Assembly (NCBI RefSeq): GCF_004310285.1
Contig: NZ_SISF01000030.1
Coordinates: forward strand, 248,001-312,000
DNA: 64,000 bases
Origin: Agrobacterium cavarae
Lineage (GTDB): Bacteria; Pseudomonadota; Alphaproteobacteria; Rhizobiales; Rhizobiaceae
Reading direction: 5' to 3'
Of the stretch, positions 36,201 to 44,554 are shown piece after piece; positions within the stretch are counted from its first letter, which is position 1, and the number at the start of each line of letters is the position of its first letter. Made by a program: the position numbers and the translations under genes. Under the pieces are notes generated by a model. It made no database searches. It worked only from the letters and a program-made list of their open reading frames with translations, and was not told where the DNA came from.

Positions 36201-37429
36201 TCGCCGAATTGCAATTCGGGCCATGGTTTCGTTGCGGTGACCATGACCCCGAACAGCGGATTTCGCGCGGCGGCACGTGGCGGGTTAATATGCTCGACGA
36301 CGCTCTCGAACGGCGCGTCGCGGTTGTCGAGAGCCTCGAGACTCGTCTCATGCACACGGCGAAACAGCGTAGCAAAATCGGGATCTCCGTTGGCATCGAC
36401 GCGGACGACCACCGTGTTGCTGAAGAAGCCGACGAGCCGGTCGAGCGCTGAATCATGGCGTAGGTCGACGGGCATGCCCAACGGTATGTCAGAGCCGGCA
36501 CCAACGCGCCCAAGCGCCACGGCGACGGCCGACTGAAGCGCGACGAGTGGCGTGCCACCATTTGTTTTCGCCATGCTCCGCAGGGCCGCGGACAAGCCGT
36601 CGCCGCACCAATATCTGATCTGACTGCCTGAAAAGCTCGGTGACTTCGGGCGCGGGCGGTCGAAGGGAAGGGCGATTTCTACAGGGAGATCCGCCAGCTG
36701 CCTTTCCCAGAATGCCAATTGCTTGGCATGCAGGCTGCTGGCATTCTTGGCATCGCCAAGATGTCGTTGCTCCCATACAGCGTAGTCAGAGTAGCGGATA
36801 CTGGACGCCGGCGGCAGCGCATCAGAGTGTGCACCATCTCCATAGGCTCGCTCCAAATCCGCAAGGACGATGCCGAACGATCCGCCGTCTCCGGCAATAT
36901 GAGGCAGCACGAGGATGACGGCGGCGACGATCGAACCGTTGCGAACGACCAACGCCCGCAAAGGCGTGTCTGTTTCAAGGTTGAAAGGCTCATCGCGAGC
37001 CTGGCATGCCACCTCGTCAAGCACATCTTCCAAGCGATCGGTTGCTGACAGTTCCAGATCGACCTCGGTGATACGAGGTGAAAGATAGGTCTCGATTATT
37101 TGCTCGGGGACCCCGGCCGGGCCGGCCCGATATCGAGTGCGCAGGATCTCGTGTCGGTCAACGACCTGATCGAGTGCGCGCCTCAAGGCGGTGAGGGAAA
37201 AATTGAGGTCGGTCGCCGGCCGGAGGATGATGCAGAAGTTGTATGCAGCGGATCCTTCAGAAAGATGCGAATGGTACCACATGCGACGTTGGGCCGAGGA
37301 GAGGACAGAAGGACCTTCATGCTCTTCGCGTCGCGGACGATCGTTCGCGACGGATCGCTCCGATTGGAGCAGGCCCGCGCCGCCGAGCCGCTTCGCGAGA
37401 AGCTGTTGCTTACGATCCGAAAACGTCAT
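30284..37429 (-). CDS. Terminal NRPS: C - E-like - C - A - PCP - thioester reductase
   Basis: 2381 residues. By eye the domains are: condensation (about 40-460) with PHIAGDG in place of HHxxxDG; an epimerase-like domain (about 470-900; VNAVGWCRRSFP, but WVDEESWGILL replaces the HHxxxDG region); a second condensation domain (about 915-1350; LPLSPLQEGLRFH and HHILLDG); adenylation (about 1365-1880; IFTSGSTGEPKG; pocket read as DAEDSGLIN-K, an ornithine/hydroxyornithine-like pattern); PCP (Ser near 1916, GGHSLL); and a thioester-reductase domain (about 2005-2360; LLTGAAGFIGSFALAELL, NADPH-binding). It is the last gene of the NRPS operon. Release as aldehyde or alcohol is expected. There is no thioesterase domain. 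Confidence 0.88.
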   Translation of the reverse strand: MTFSDRKQQLLAKRLGGAGLLQSERSVANDRPRREEHEGPSVLSSAQRRMWYHSHLSEGSAAYNFCIILRPATDLNFSLTALRRALDQVVDRHEILRTRYRAGPAGVPEQIIETYLSPRITEVDLELSATDRLEDVLDEVACQARDEPFNLETDTPLRALVVRNGSIVAAVILVLPHIAGDGGSFGIVLADLERAYGDGAHSDALPPASSIRYSDYAVWEQRHLGDAKNASSLHAKQLAFWERQLADLPVEIALPFDRPRPKSPSFSGSQIRYWCGDGLSAALRSMAKTNGGTPLVALQSAVAVALGRVGAGSDIPLGMPVDLRHDSALDRLVGFFSNTVVVRVDANGDPDFATLFRRVHETSLEALDNRDAPFESVVEHINPPRAAARNPLFGVMVTATKPWPELQFGDTTMLLEEPRQTQAKFDLTFVIHDEGTSGRIGVSLLYACDLFEESTARHLLELVIGILGQSAHHPQLRLSQFAELAHKPLSPEAASLATIVAERRGGPLAMMRAIRLSDDAHEADIVAALVRMLERHDALRLQHDRASGQWNFAGPGELWETPIFLGQTAAAPDSERFAAWLEIQPGDKIATSPRMLTLQAPAGWVDEESWGILLAELSHLRFDTIPIVPQAVGSYADWLNRTAKLGVQDDMVANTEAWLDMLDQAAGRTAVKAISQDAFTTSARELALPGLDHQLDKVKLRTAAIAALLWVKRHSTAPLLLEIDEPDRDRAAKGALVNAVGWCRRSFPMLVAPPQGLEGARFTPQLTDSFLRAARQVLGLDRDGEISGDFAATYLLARDVNPDVAGALDDVPRPDITLSMVITDDGDEPILREQGSHDGHERWTVRFDPRRGRALLAINARCSVSETERLIEAWHSVFAEFFAAVEPAHTGKQPIDDELVEISHWDRRRLEESFGAVREALPLSPLQEGLRFHAVGAAEGSSEVYISQTSLDLFGEVDADRLHGAIKRAIELTPTLAAGFAEIGGQMVQVVPADVEVPWRSERVASEIEARLIADEEYAARFDAAHPPLIRFALIRVPDDAAAIRHRLLLTAHHILLDGWSIRLLYRLVVQLYRDPAGTAAPPPFSRYLRWFKQQNVVEAETVWGEVLAGSEATILYPGARGLEASIEHSDELSLSIAANTTAALSQLARSASTTLSTVLELAWGTLLMRLSGNANVVFGNVVSGRPNDIEQVNEIIGLLFNTVPVRVQAHGRQSVKAALGALHAQKAVSLRHSHVNLTRLQQIAGHSPLFDTLFSVQNLPVFDVADEDGIRIGNAEVRDATHYPLSMSVTPKGDAIDLRLMFRSDLVTGDQAKALIEAYGHILERFCSDADLPLLALNALPDTSTLLPKTISGEEMEIGSLSVADLLLKQALATPDNNAVTAGDTKLTFEQLATAAHQLAHLLHSRGAKPEHRVALLLPRSELMIIALFGVFAAHAAYVPIDLETPVNRIRSMLDQSQPTVILSVSTLAGLLPPEYQKDTRLVLLDAPETQTELKSLPKTLPQIERPAGLRHLAYIIFTSGSTGEPKGVAVPYLGLTNMFINHRQEIFAPVLASQGGRRLKIAHTTSFAFDASWEQLLWLLAGHEVHVIDDELRRDPDRLLPLFDREEVDAFDVTPTYGSYLVEHGLLERDRPQGRPGTGVVFVSLGGEAVGQDLWTRLREAKGVSGYNLYGPTEYTINALGADLAENAEPTVGRPIANTDAYILGPGLQPAPVGVTGELYLGGVGLARGYVGRPATTAERFVANPFGRPGERIYRTGDLARWRADGGIDYLGRSDNQLKIRGYRIEPAEIENALVAQEGVKRAAVVGRAAQDGSVRLVAYVVGDGLSTDADSLRELLRLHLPSYMVPAAIMFVDDLPRTINGKLDVASLPDPSVTDTQIAQPVNETERVICDIFASVLERQVIGRFDDFFESGGHSLLTVRLVGLLRETLGPGINVRQIYDHPTPAALAASLGSVEEITTKPPKLSDPDHERSLMRSDLVLPADIVVPADAVVAPRPTLATINAVLLTGAAGFIGSFALAELLRNGNASVYCLVRAKDDAAAAERVRRSLTAYDLWDDAFQHRIIGLAGELSHPRLGLTAKTFDLLADKLDVIIHNGGATNEFDPYSRLAPINVGGAKQILQLAASGSRVTPVHFVSTASVVASRGFNPPIILEKTRLSIDAVEDTGYVQSKWVAEELMHSAAARGLPVTIHRPGRVSGHSLTGFCSTSIGFWHFIRSMLVLQAAPNLRSDHLTLAPVDYVARALVALIERGEPGATYHLSNVMQTSISDILNAVRRAGYRLEVMSFEAWRERLIQTAEGRAKQGDNSFASILLLAGHLEKYDGSQTESALGQQHIETALAGTGITPPPITDAVLDRYVQHFIEVGFFPPPETGLDVKR

Positions 37430-37543
37430 CTATCTTCTCCTGTCTGATGGCGGTGAGCTCCTTCGAAGGGCGCTCGAAACACCGGTATTTATTCGCTTAA
37501 GCAGACGCGCTCAGCGGGGTAATTGATGCTGAGCGTTGTGCGG

Positions 37544-39025
37544 TCATGCGTGCTCGTCTTCGGCGGAAGGGTTGAGAACGGCGCCGACCGAAATTTCGTC
37601 GGAGGATGTCGCGCGTCGCGTGCTTCCACCTGCAGCCAAGCGATAAATCTCCGCTCCCCTTGCTCTCTCTTGGGCAAGTGCCATGGCATGACGCTCCGTC
37701 CAGAGTTCCCCCGGCCGTGCCAGCGGCACGCCAGGAGGATAGGGGATGATATATTCCCGGCTGCACGAGCCTATCGAAGGCTCGAAGTCCTGCAGGCCAG
37801 TTGGCGGTAGGATGTTGCTCTGTGAACCGAAACCGGATTCCAGCAACGATAGGCCCTTCATTAAGGCCTGAAGATCATGATCGGTGACACCGAAATGCAG
37901 CCGGACCACAAGCTGGTCGCCAGCGATTGTGACAAGCACATGGTGCTCCCGCAGAAGCCAATCTCTGATGTCGCGTGAGCGCGACCCAACATGCAGGCGC
38001 AACACCATGGGATCGAAATCGTAATAAGCGTCGCCTGTTGAGGAGACGAGCATGCGTGCCGTCAGCGGCTCGGCGCGAAGCATGGATTCGAGTTTCACTT
38101 TGAGCGAAATCGTGCGCGAGAACTCTCTAGCGCCGAACTGAGCCGCGTGGGCGCGCGCAAGATCGAGTGATGTCAGGATGGGCCATGATGGCGACGTGGT
38201 GTGAATACGATAGCGCGCCAGCCGCACTCTTTCGATATCCGAGGCGGAGCCCAGCACGTGAAGATATGAACCCTGCCGAAGTGCTGCCATGGTCTTGTGT
38301 GCCGAGTGTGTCACCAGAACGGGCGCGCGCAACGGCAGGCTGGAGGCGACAGCAAGCGCCGTCTTGTCGGCCAGCGACGGAACAAAGGCATGCATTGCCG
38401 ACCACGCCTCGTCGATGACGATCGCGGTTGTTGGGGACGACGTCACCAGTAATGGCAAAACTCGATCCAGGCGCAGCTTCCGGCCATCATATCCTGTCGC
38501 CGAAAGCACCAGGATGTCGAAAGGTCGGCCTTCGGCTGCACGCCGAGCAAGCAATCTGGCTGTTGCTTCGACGTCAACTCGGGGATTTTCCACGGAGCCA
38601 GCACAAGGTGTCGGCACAACCGTCATGGCCTCGGCCGCAAACAGCAATGATTGATGAGCCGCGCAGTCCATCAGGACTTCAGCGCCGGGAAACCGAAGGG
38701 ATTCCAGGGCGATTTGATTGCTTGCGCTCGTGCCGCTGGTCCCGAAGAATGTCGCATCGGCGCCGAAGGCGGCGGCGGTTTTCTGCTGGGCGTCCGCCAG
38801 GGGTCCATGTGGCGTAAAAAATGAATCCACTGCGCTGCCGGACCAACTCGCGTCGATCCGCGAGAGATCTGCACCCAAAAGCGCACGATAGTGTTGCGCA
38901 AATTCCGACGACGCGGCGTCAAGAACCGCCGGCCACGGAACGGCATGAAAATTGTGGCAGCGTCCGCTACGCGTGAAATTCGTAAGATGCGTTGCGAGGG
39001 GTGCATCGAGATAGTGGCTATGCAT
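37544..39025 (-). CDS. PLP-dependent ornithine/lysine/arginine decarboxylase-family enzyme
   Basis: 493 residues from ATG 39025, overlapping the preceding NRPS stop by eight bases. Fold-type I PLP enzyme: FFGTSGTSASNQIAL (phosphate binding), VIDEAWSAMHAF (ring-binding Asp and His), THSAHKTMAALRQGSYL with the PLP lysine, and the C-terminal SREYIIPYPPGVPL seen in Orn/Lys/Arg decarboxylases. It could supply putrescine or cadaverine or act on an assembly intermediate. Its place inside the NRPS operon ties it to siderophore synthesis. The amino acid used is not certain. Confidence 0.82.
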   Translation of the reverse strand: MHSHYLDAPLATHLTNFTRSGRCHNFHAVPWPAVLDAASSEFAQHYRALLGADLSRIDASWSGSAVDSFFTPHGPLADAQQKTAAAFGADATFFGTSGTSASNQIALESLRFPGAEVLMDCAAHQSLLFAAEAMTVVPTPCAGSVENPRVDVEATARLLARRAAEGRPFDILVLSATGYDGRKLRLDRVLPLLVTSSPTTAIVIDEAWSAMHAFVPSLADKTALAVASSLPLRAPVLVTHSAHKTMAALRQGSYLHVLGSASDIERVRLARYRIHTTSPSWPILTSLDLARAHAAQFGAREFSRTISLKVKLESMLRAEPLTARMLVSSTGDAYYDFDPMVLRLHVGSRSRDIRDWLLREHHVLVTIAGDQLVVRLHFGVTDHDLQALMKGLSLLESGFGSQSNILPPTGLQDFEPSIGSCSREYIIPYPPGVPLARPGELWTERHAMALAQERARGAEIYRLAAGGSTRRATSSDEISVGAVLNPSAEDEHA

Positions 39026-42000
39026 CGACTGCATCCCCCGCTTGGATCGCCGCAATCCAGGCGTTGAGCAACTCCTGTGCAATAGCGGCATTGCCGGCTG
39101 CGATTTCCAATTCGGTTCGATCATCGAACGCCTGCCAGGAGGCGACAATCCGATAAAGACGATCAGTACCCCGAAGGGCAACGACGCCGTTCAATGCTTG
39201 AGGAGTTACCGTGCGCCGGACAAGCAAACCCGGACCTCCGGCAACCGGGCGGTGGCGAGCCAGATAATCAAGATAGGAGCGGGCAGTCCCAATGACCTCG
39301 CTGATCCCCACCTGAGCGAGGACAGGGACGGCAAGAAGCGGACTAACCTCAACGGGCTCAACTTCGACATCGGCAACGACAAGATCGGATTTTGCGATAT
39401 CGCGCGCAGCCCGCAGCAGTGCGTAGGTAATTGGTGTTTTGCCGGAGGCAGCGATCGTCCCTCTTACCGTAACTTTCGTTTCTTCTGAGAGATGTTCGTC
39501 CGGCCCGACCCACCATGGGCTTTTCGGACCCGCGTCGAGAACCGACTGCCAGTCGTGGGCTGCAACCGTCGAAGTCCCCTCGATCAATCGGAAGACCTCG
39601 GTCATCTTACCGTCTTCGATCTCCGTGGCGATGCGCGCCAGAGACAATCCATCGACTACCGCTGCGTGCGCGATCAGCAGAGCATCACGCGGCGTCACGA
39701 TGGCGGCGATGACGTCACCTTTTGCAATATCGATGGCAGACTGTGCCGCGGCCAGAATTTCTCCTGGGTCAGATTTTTGAAGCTCGATCACGTTCGCTGC
39801 GCGCGCCGGTGCGGGCAGCCGAGTGGCGCGCCATAGACGCCCTCTGACTGTAATCGCCTGCTGAAATGTCTCATACCTTGCAATGACGTCCGCAAGCGCC
39901 CGACGCAATTGCTCCGGGTTTGTGGAATTTCGTATCGGCTGCCAGGTGAGAAATTCAGAGATCGAGGCACCGGATAGCCGCAACCGATGAAGCTGTGGTG
40001 GGAGAATGACTGATTTTGGTTTTTCTTCGATGGGTGGGGGAAGTTGCTCCACCAGTTGCGCAACCGTCGGGTATTGAAACACGGCCGCTGCTGGAAAGTT
40101 GAATCCGGCCGCGTTGGCACGGGCGGCGAAGGATACGGCCGTCAGTGAATCCCCGCCCAGAGCAAAGAAGTTATCGTCAATGCCGAGGGGCTTGCCACCG
40201 AGAAGCTCGCTGAGCAAGCCAGCAAGACGTTCTTCTCGTTCGTTGCGGGGTGCGCGAGACGGCGTCTCCGCGATGACGGCAACAGTCTTTGGCAGTGCCT
40301 GACGATCAATCTTACCACCGACGAGCCGAGGCAGTGACGGCAGTACAATTATTTCGGATGGGACAAGCGGTCCTGGCAAGCGGTCTGCCAGTTGCGCCCG
40401 AAGCTTCGGGCCATCGGGTATTTCCAGGCCATTGCCGGAGACGTAGGCGACAAGCTCCGTGGTTGAATCCACGGAGCGTGGAAGGACGATCGCCTCCTTC
40501 ACATCCGGTAACGAGTAGAGTTCCGCAATCGTCTCGTCCGGCTCCACGCGATGACCACGAATGTTTACCTGATCGTCGATGCGGCCGACAAGCTCGAGCC
40601 GGCCTTCCTCTCGCCAGCGAACGAGATCGCCAGTTCGATATAATCGGCCACCTCTGTTGAAGGGGTTTGCGACGAAGCGTGCGCTCGTCAATGCCGGCTG
40701 CGCCAGATAGCCGCGGGCGAGCTGCTGCCCCTCCACATAGAGTTCACCAAGAGCCCCTGGCGGTGACAACGTCAGATCCGCGGACAGCACGTAGCATCGT
40801 GATCCCGGCAAAGGCTGACCGATCGATATCGAGCCGCTTTCGGCATCGCGGCGGCTCACCCTTCCGGCGGTTACGTCACCTGTCGTCTCGGTGCATCCAT
40901 AGGAATTGTGCAATTGCACGTTTTCTGCTGCCCGATAAATCGAGGCGGCGACACCGGCAAGGAGGGGTTCTCCGGTCGACAGCACGCGATCTCTGTCTGA
41001 GACAATGTCGGGAGATGCGATCGTGACAGCCTCGACCAGCCCTGGCACCGCCATGAGATGGCCGATGCCGTGCGTCGTGAGAAGGCGCCCGATCGCCGCA
41101 GCATCCCGTGCCTCGTCGTCGGTGGCCAGCACGATGTATTCGCCGGTGACGAAGGCCTCGCAAAGTTCGGCCGTCGCGTCGATTGCTGTCGGCGCACTTT
41201 TGGCAAGCCTGGCGCCACCCGAGCCCCCCGGCCAATGCTCGCAAACCCAGCTGGTGCGGGCTGTCAGGGAGGCATGAGTGGTCACGACACCCTTCGGTTG
41301 CCCTGTCGATCCCGAGGTGAAGCCGATATGCGCCGCTTCCAACGGGTGCGGGTTGTAGCCGGTGTCAGTCGGCTGATCGTGGGGCGCTTGCAGGACGCTG
41401 GCGACGGAAATAACGAACGCATCGCCGCCTGCAAGTTCCCTATCGCAAATCACGAGTTTGGCGCCGGCGGTCTGAATGAGCCTCTGCAAGCGGGATTGCG
41501 GGTGGTTAGGATCGAGTGGCAGATAGATTGCGCCGCATTTCCAGATTGCCAGGGGAGCAACGACAGTGATCAATCCGCGGCCAGCGGCCACGGCAACAAC
41601 GTCCTGCTGCCGGATACCGCGTTGCAAAAGATGGGCAGCCAACCGATTGGCATGCTCATCAATCTCAGCGAAACGATAGCGGTCGGTGGCATGCACGAGC
41701 GCGATATCGGACGGTTTGACTTTGACGTGATGGCGCCAATGCTCGATAACGGAGGTCCTCTGGTCTTCGACCTCGGCACCACAGGAAAGTTGCATCAGGC
41801 GGTCGCGCTGTTGCGTCGGCAAGTCGCTGACAAGGGCGCATGACCGCTCAGGGCTGGCCGTTCCCTGAGAGAGGATCGATTCCAGATGCTCAAGCATCTC
41901 GAGCACCGTTTTCGGAGCGAAGAGCTCTGTGCGGAAGGTCGCTTCCACCTGCAAAACGTCGCCGGTCAGGAATCCCTGAAATGTCAGTGCGAAGGGCGAC

Positions 42001-43181
42001 GACCCGTTGAAGATGTTGGTCCATCGAACATCGACATCGGGCAAAGCCGGACCCTCAATGTCGCGGTCGAGAAACAGGCCAAGCGTGTCGGTGAAGAAGC
42101 CGTGACCCGCTTCGCGCGGGGGAGAAAGCTCGCTGACGAGGCGCTCAAAGGAAACATCGCCATTGCTGACGGCATCGGTAACGATCTGGGCCGTCTGCGC
42201 GAGGAGCTCACGAAAACTTGCCTCAGCCGAGATGTAAATCCGTAGCAGGACCGTGTTTCCGAAATTGCCGATAAGGTCGCGGCTTCCCGGCTGATGGCGG
42301 TTGGCGACCATCGTGCCGATGGTGATATCGGATACCCCGGTCCAGCGATAAAGGAGGAGAGCATAGGCTGCGATGAACACCGCAAAAGGGGTTGTTCGCA
42401 AGGTGGCGGCGACCGTGCGCAGACCTGTGGCGCAAGCGGTCGGCATGACTCTGTCCAGTCGCGTCGCTTGCTCGCTGATGCGCGGGCCGCGCCCATATAT
42501 GGTGGGCAATGGCAGCGCCGGAGGCGGAGGCGTCAGCACCTGGCGCCAGTAATCCATCTGCGTGTCGAGATTTGCCGCGGATCTCGCGTCGGGCGACTTC
42601 AGATGCGTCGCTAAATCTGCATACTGGACCGGTAGAGGCTCGAGCTCCGAACCACGATAGGCAAGGCTGAGGTCGCGGCTGAAGTTTCCGAAACATCCGC
42701 CATCCCATACGATATGGTGAACGGTCATGATGAGAGACCATTCTGTCGCGCTCACCTTGACCAAATGGGCGCGTAGCGGACTGGAGGACCCTATATCAAA
42801 CGGCGCGCCAGCGGTCTCGCGCGCGACGCGTACGGGCTCGACGTGCTCCACAATCTCTATCGCCGGCCGCAAGTGCGCATGAATTTGCTGATAGGGTTCG
42901 CCGTCCTCTCCCGTTGAATAGGTCGTGCGCAGAACCTCGTGCCGATCAACGACCGCGGCTAGAGCATCGATCAGGCGCGATTCGTCGAGAGCGCCGGAAA
43001 GGTCAATACGAATGCAGACGTTATAGGCGCCGCTTGCGGGATGTAGCTTCTGATGCAGCCACATGCGATGCTGAGCGTCTGACAGGGGCGCTATATCTCC
43101 TTTTTGGCGCTTTTGAACGCCGGATCGAGCTACACCGGTCTGATCAAGTCGTCGGCGTAAAAGTTCAACTCGCGAATTCAT
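39018..43181 (-). CDS. NRPS: C - A - PCP - truncated E-like domain
   Basis: 1387 residues. Condensation (about 30-450; VHHIVWDG), adenylation (about 480-960; FTSGSTGQPKG, YRTGDLVRW; pocket read as DAEMLTSGD-K, unusual but with the Asp/Ala/Glu start seen for basic amino acids), PCP (Ser near 1010, LGGDSLTA), then about 320 residues resembling an epimerase (ITVRGRLWRATRLP, HAAVVDG) in which the second His of HHxxxDG is Ala. It starts five bases after the free condensation protein and overlaps the decarboxylase gene. Confidence 0.87.
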   Translation of the reverse strand: MNSRVELLRRRLDQTGVARSGVQKRQKGDIAPLSDAQHRMWLHQKLHPASGAYNVCIRIDLSGALDESRLIDALAAVVDRHEVLRTTYSTGEDGEPYQQIHAHLRPAIEIVEHVEPVRVARETAGAPFDIGSSSPLRAHLVKVSATEWSLIMTVHHIVWDGGCFGNFSRDLSLAYRGSELEPLPVQYADLATHLKSPDARSAANLDTQMDYWRQVLTPPPPALPLPTIYGRGPRISEQATRLDRVMPTACATGLRTVAATLRTTPFAVFIAAYALLLYRWTGVSDITIGTMVANRHQPGSRDLIGNFGNTVLLRIYISAEASFRELLAQTAQIVTDAVSNGDVSFERLVSELSPPREAGHGFFTDTLGLFLDRDIEGPALPDVDVRWTNIFNGSSPFALTFQGFLTGDVLQVEATFRTELFAPKTVLEMLEHLESILSQGTASPERSCALVSDLPTQQRDRLMQLSCGAEVEDQRTSVIEHWRHHVKVKPSDIALVHATDRYRFAEIDEHANRLAAHLLQRGIRQQDVVAVAAGRGLITVVAPLAIWKCGAIYLPLDPNHPQSRLQRLIQTAGAKLVICDRELAGGDAFVISVASVLQAPHDQPTDTGYNPHPLEAAHIGFTSGSTGQPKGVVTTHASLTARTSWVCEHWPGGSGGARLAKSAPTAIDATAELCEAFVTGEYIVLATDDEARDAAAIGRLLTTHGIGHLMAVPGLVEAVTIASPDIVSDRDRVLSTGEPLLAGVAASIYRAAENVQLHNSYGCTETTGDVTAGRVSRRDAESGSISIGQPLPGSRCYVLSADLTLSPPGALGELYVEGQQLARGYLAQPALTSARFVANPFNRGGRLYRTGDLVRWREEGRLELVGRIDDQVNIRGHRVEPDETIAELYSLPDVKEAIVLPRSVDSTTELVAYVSGNGLEIPDGPKLRAQLADRLPGPLVPSEIIVLPSLPRLVGGKIDRQALPKTVAVIAETPSRAPRNEREERLAGLLSELLGGKPLGIDDNFFALGGDSLTAVSFAARANAAGFNFPAAAVFQYPTVAQLVEQLPPPIEEKPKSVILPPQLHRLRLSGASISEFLTWQPIRNSTNPEQLRRALADVIARYETFQQAITVRGRLWRATRLPAPARAANVIELQKSDPGEILAAAQSAIDIAKGDVIAAIVTPRDALLIAHAAVVDGLSLARIATEIEDGKMTEVFRLIEGTSTVAAHDWQSVLDAGPKSPWWVGPDEHLSEETKVTVRGTIAASGKTPITYALLRAARDIAKSDLVVADVEVEPVEVSPLLAVPVLAQVGISEVIGTARSYLDYLARHRPVAGGPGLLVRRTVTPQALNGVVALRGTDRLYRIVASWQAFDDRTELEIAAGNAAIAQELLNAWIAAIQAGDAVDA

Positions 43182-43186
43182 GGATG

Positions 43187-44554
43187 TTACCAGGCCTCGT
43201 GGATTGCATCGTGGATGGTGGCGTCCAGGCAGGACAGCAGTTCGGCGACAATGGCGCGATCGAAGGCATTGCGGGCATAGGTTGCCTCAATGTCGATGAC
43301 GGTGTGTGCGCCGCGCCCGCGCACGAATATCTCCAATCCCAAAGGGACGAGAGGAAACTGGATCGCCTCATTATGGAGCCTCTGCCAGCGCGTTGTCGCT
43401 CCGGGCAGGCGAGGACCCTCCGTTCCACTGGGAATGAAGACGACCAGTGAATCGAAAAGAGCTGGGGGCTCGGCGACATCGCATCTTCCAAGTGCCTCGA
43501 TCAGGCTCTCGTAAGGAAGACTTCGATGGGCGAAGCCCGCATCGAATTCCGTCGCCGTCGCGGGAATGAGTGCTTCGGCGCTCTTACATTTGCCGACGGG
43601 TAGGCGAAGAACGATGTGGTTTGCGAAATTGCCGATGAGATGCTCGGTCTCTGGCTGATCGCGAGTCAACACCGTCGTGCCGACCATCACCTCATCTGCG
43701 CCGTTCCTGCCCAAGACCTTTGCCCAGCAGGCCATGAACGCGACGAATGGCGTTACCCTGTGCCTGGCGGCCAGACCTAGCAACGCGGCGGACGCTGCCA
43801 GCCGATAGTCGACGCGACCCGCTGCCTCTGGATGGGCCGCCTTGTCGCCGCCTTCGACAGGCAATGACTTCACCGGTGGCGAAATGCCGAGGCGTTGCTT
43901 CCAGTAATCCATGTCGGCGGAGTGGGTCCCGGTCGCTTGGTCGTGCTGCCACTCGGCGACATCGGCATATTGAATGGCAGGCTCCGACGACATGGCCGGG
44001 CCTGCCTCATAAGCGCTTTCAAGCTCCTTTGAGAGCAGGGCAAATGTAGCGCCATCCCAGACGATGTGGTTGACAATCAGCGCAAGCATCAGTTCGTCTG
44101 GACCCGTGCGAAAGAACATGAGCTTCAGAGGCGCATCGGTCTCCAGATCGAACGGGATTTGCAACTCGGCCTTTGCCAATTGCGTCCCCCTTTCGGCGGA
44201 TGCGTGGTCGAATGATCTTGGAACATGCATGGACTTGCGTATTCGCTGAAAAGGAACGCCATCCGTGTCGAGATGGTAGGTCGTCCGCAAGATTTCATGG
44301 CGCTCGACGATGCGATCAACCGCTCTAGCGATCGCATGCTCATCCACCTTGCCGGTGAAGGTGATGAGAAGGCCGAGATTGTTGCTGACACTATCGGGAA
44401 AGGCCTGCTGATATCGCCATGTATGCTGTTGCGCAAACGATAGGCGTGCCGTTTCAGGATTGCTGCGAACCGGAATACGTCCGATTTTTGCGGCACCCGC
44501 CAGTCCGGCCGATGCGAGCCGCTGGCGCAGCAGCGATTGGCGATCCACGATCAT
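43187..44554 (-). CDS. Free-standing NRPS condensation domain
   Basis: 455 residues forming one condensation domain: LSFAQQHTWRYQQAFP, IVERHEILRTTYH, the catalytic NHIVWDG (first His of HHxxxDG is Asn, catalytic second His kept) and LIGNFANHIVLRL. Free condensation proteins such as VibH join an acyl group from a carrier to a soluble amine or link modules in trans. It overlaps the upstream NRPS stop by ATGA and is followed after five bases by the C-A-PCP protein. Confidence 0.87.
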   Translation of the reverse strand: MIVDRQSLLRQRLASAGLAGAAKIGRIPVRSNPETARLSFAQQHTWRYQQAFPDSVSNNLGLLITFTGKVDEHAIARAVDRIVERHEILRTTYHLDTDGVPFQRIRKSMHVPRSFDHASAERGTQLAKAELQIPFDLETDAPLKLMFFRTGPDELMLALIVNHIVWDGATFALLSKELESAYEAGPAMSSEPAIQYADVAEWQHDQATGTHSADMDYWKQRLGISPPVKSLPVEGGDKAAHPEAAGRVDYRLAASAALLGLAARHRVTPFVAFMACWAKVLGRNGADEVMVGTTVLTRDQPETEHLIGNFANHIVLRLPVGKCKSAEALIPATATEFDAGFAHRSLPYESLIEALGRCDVAEPPALFDSLVVFIPSGTEGPRLPGATTRWQRLHNEAIQFPLVPLGLEIFVRGRGAHTVIDIEATYARNAFDRAIVAELLSCLDATIHDAIHEAW

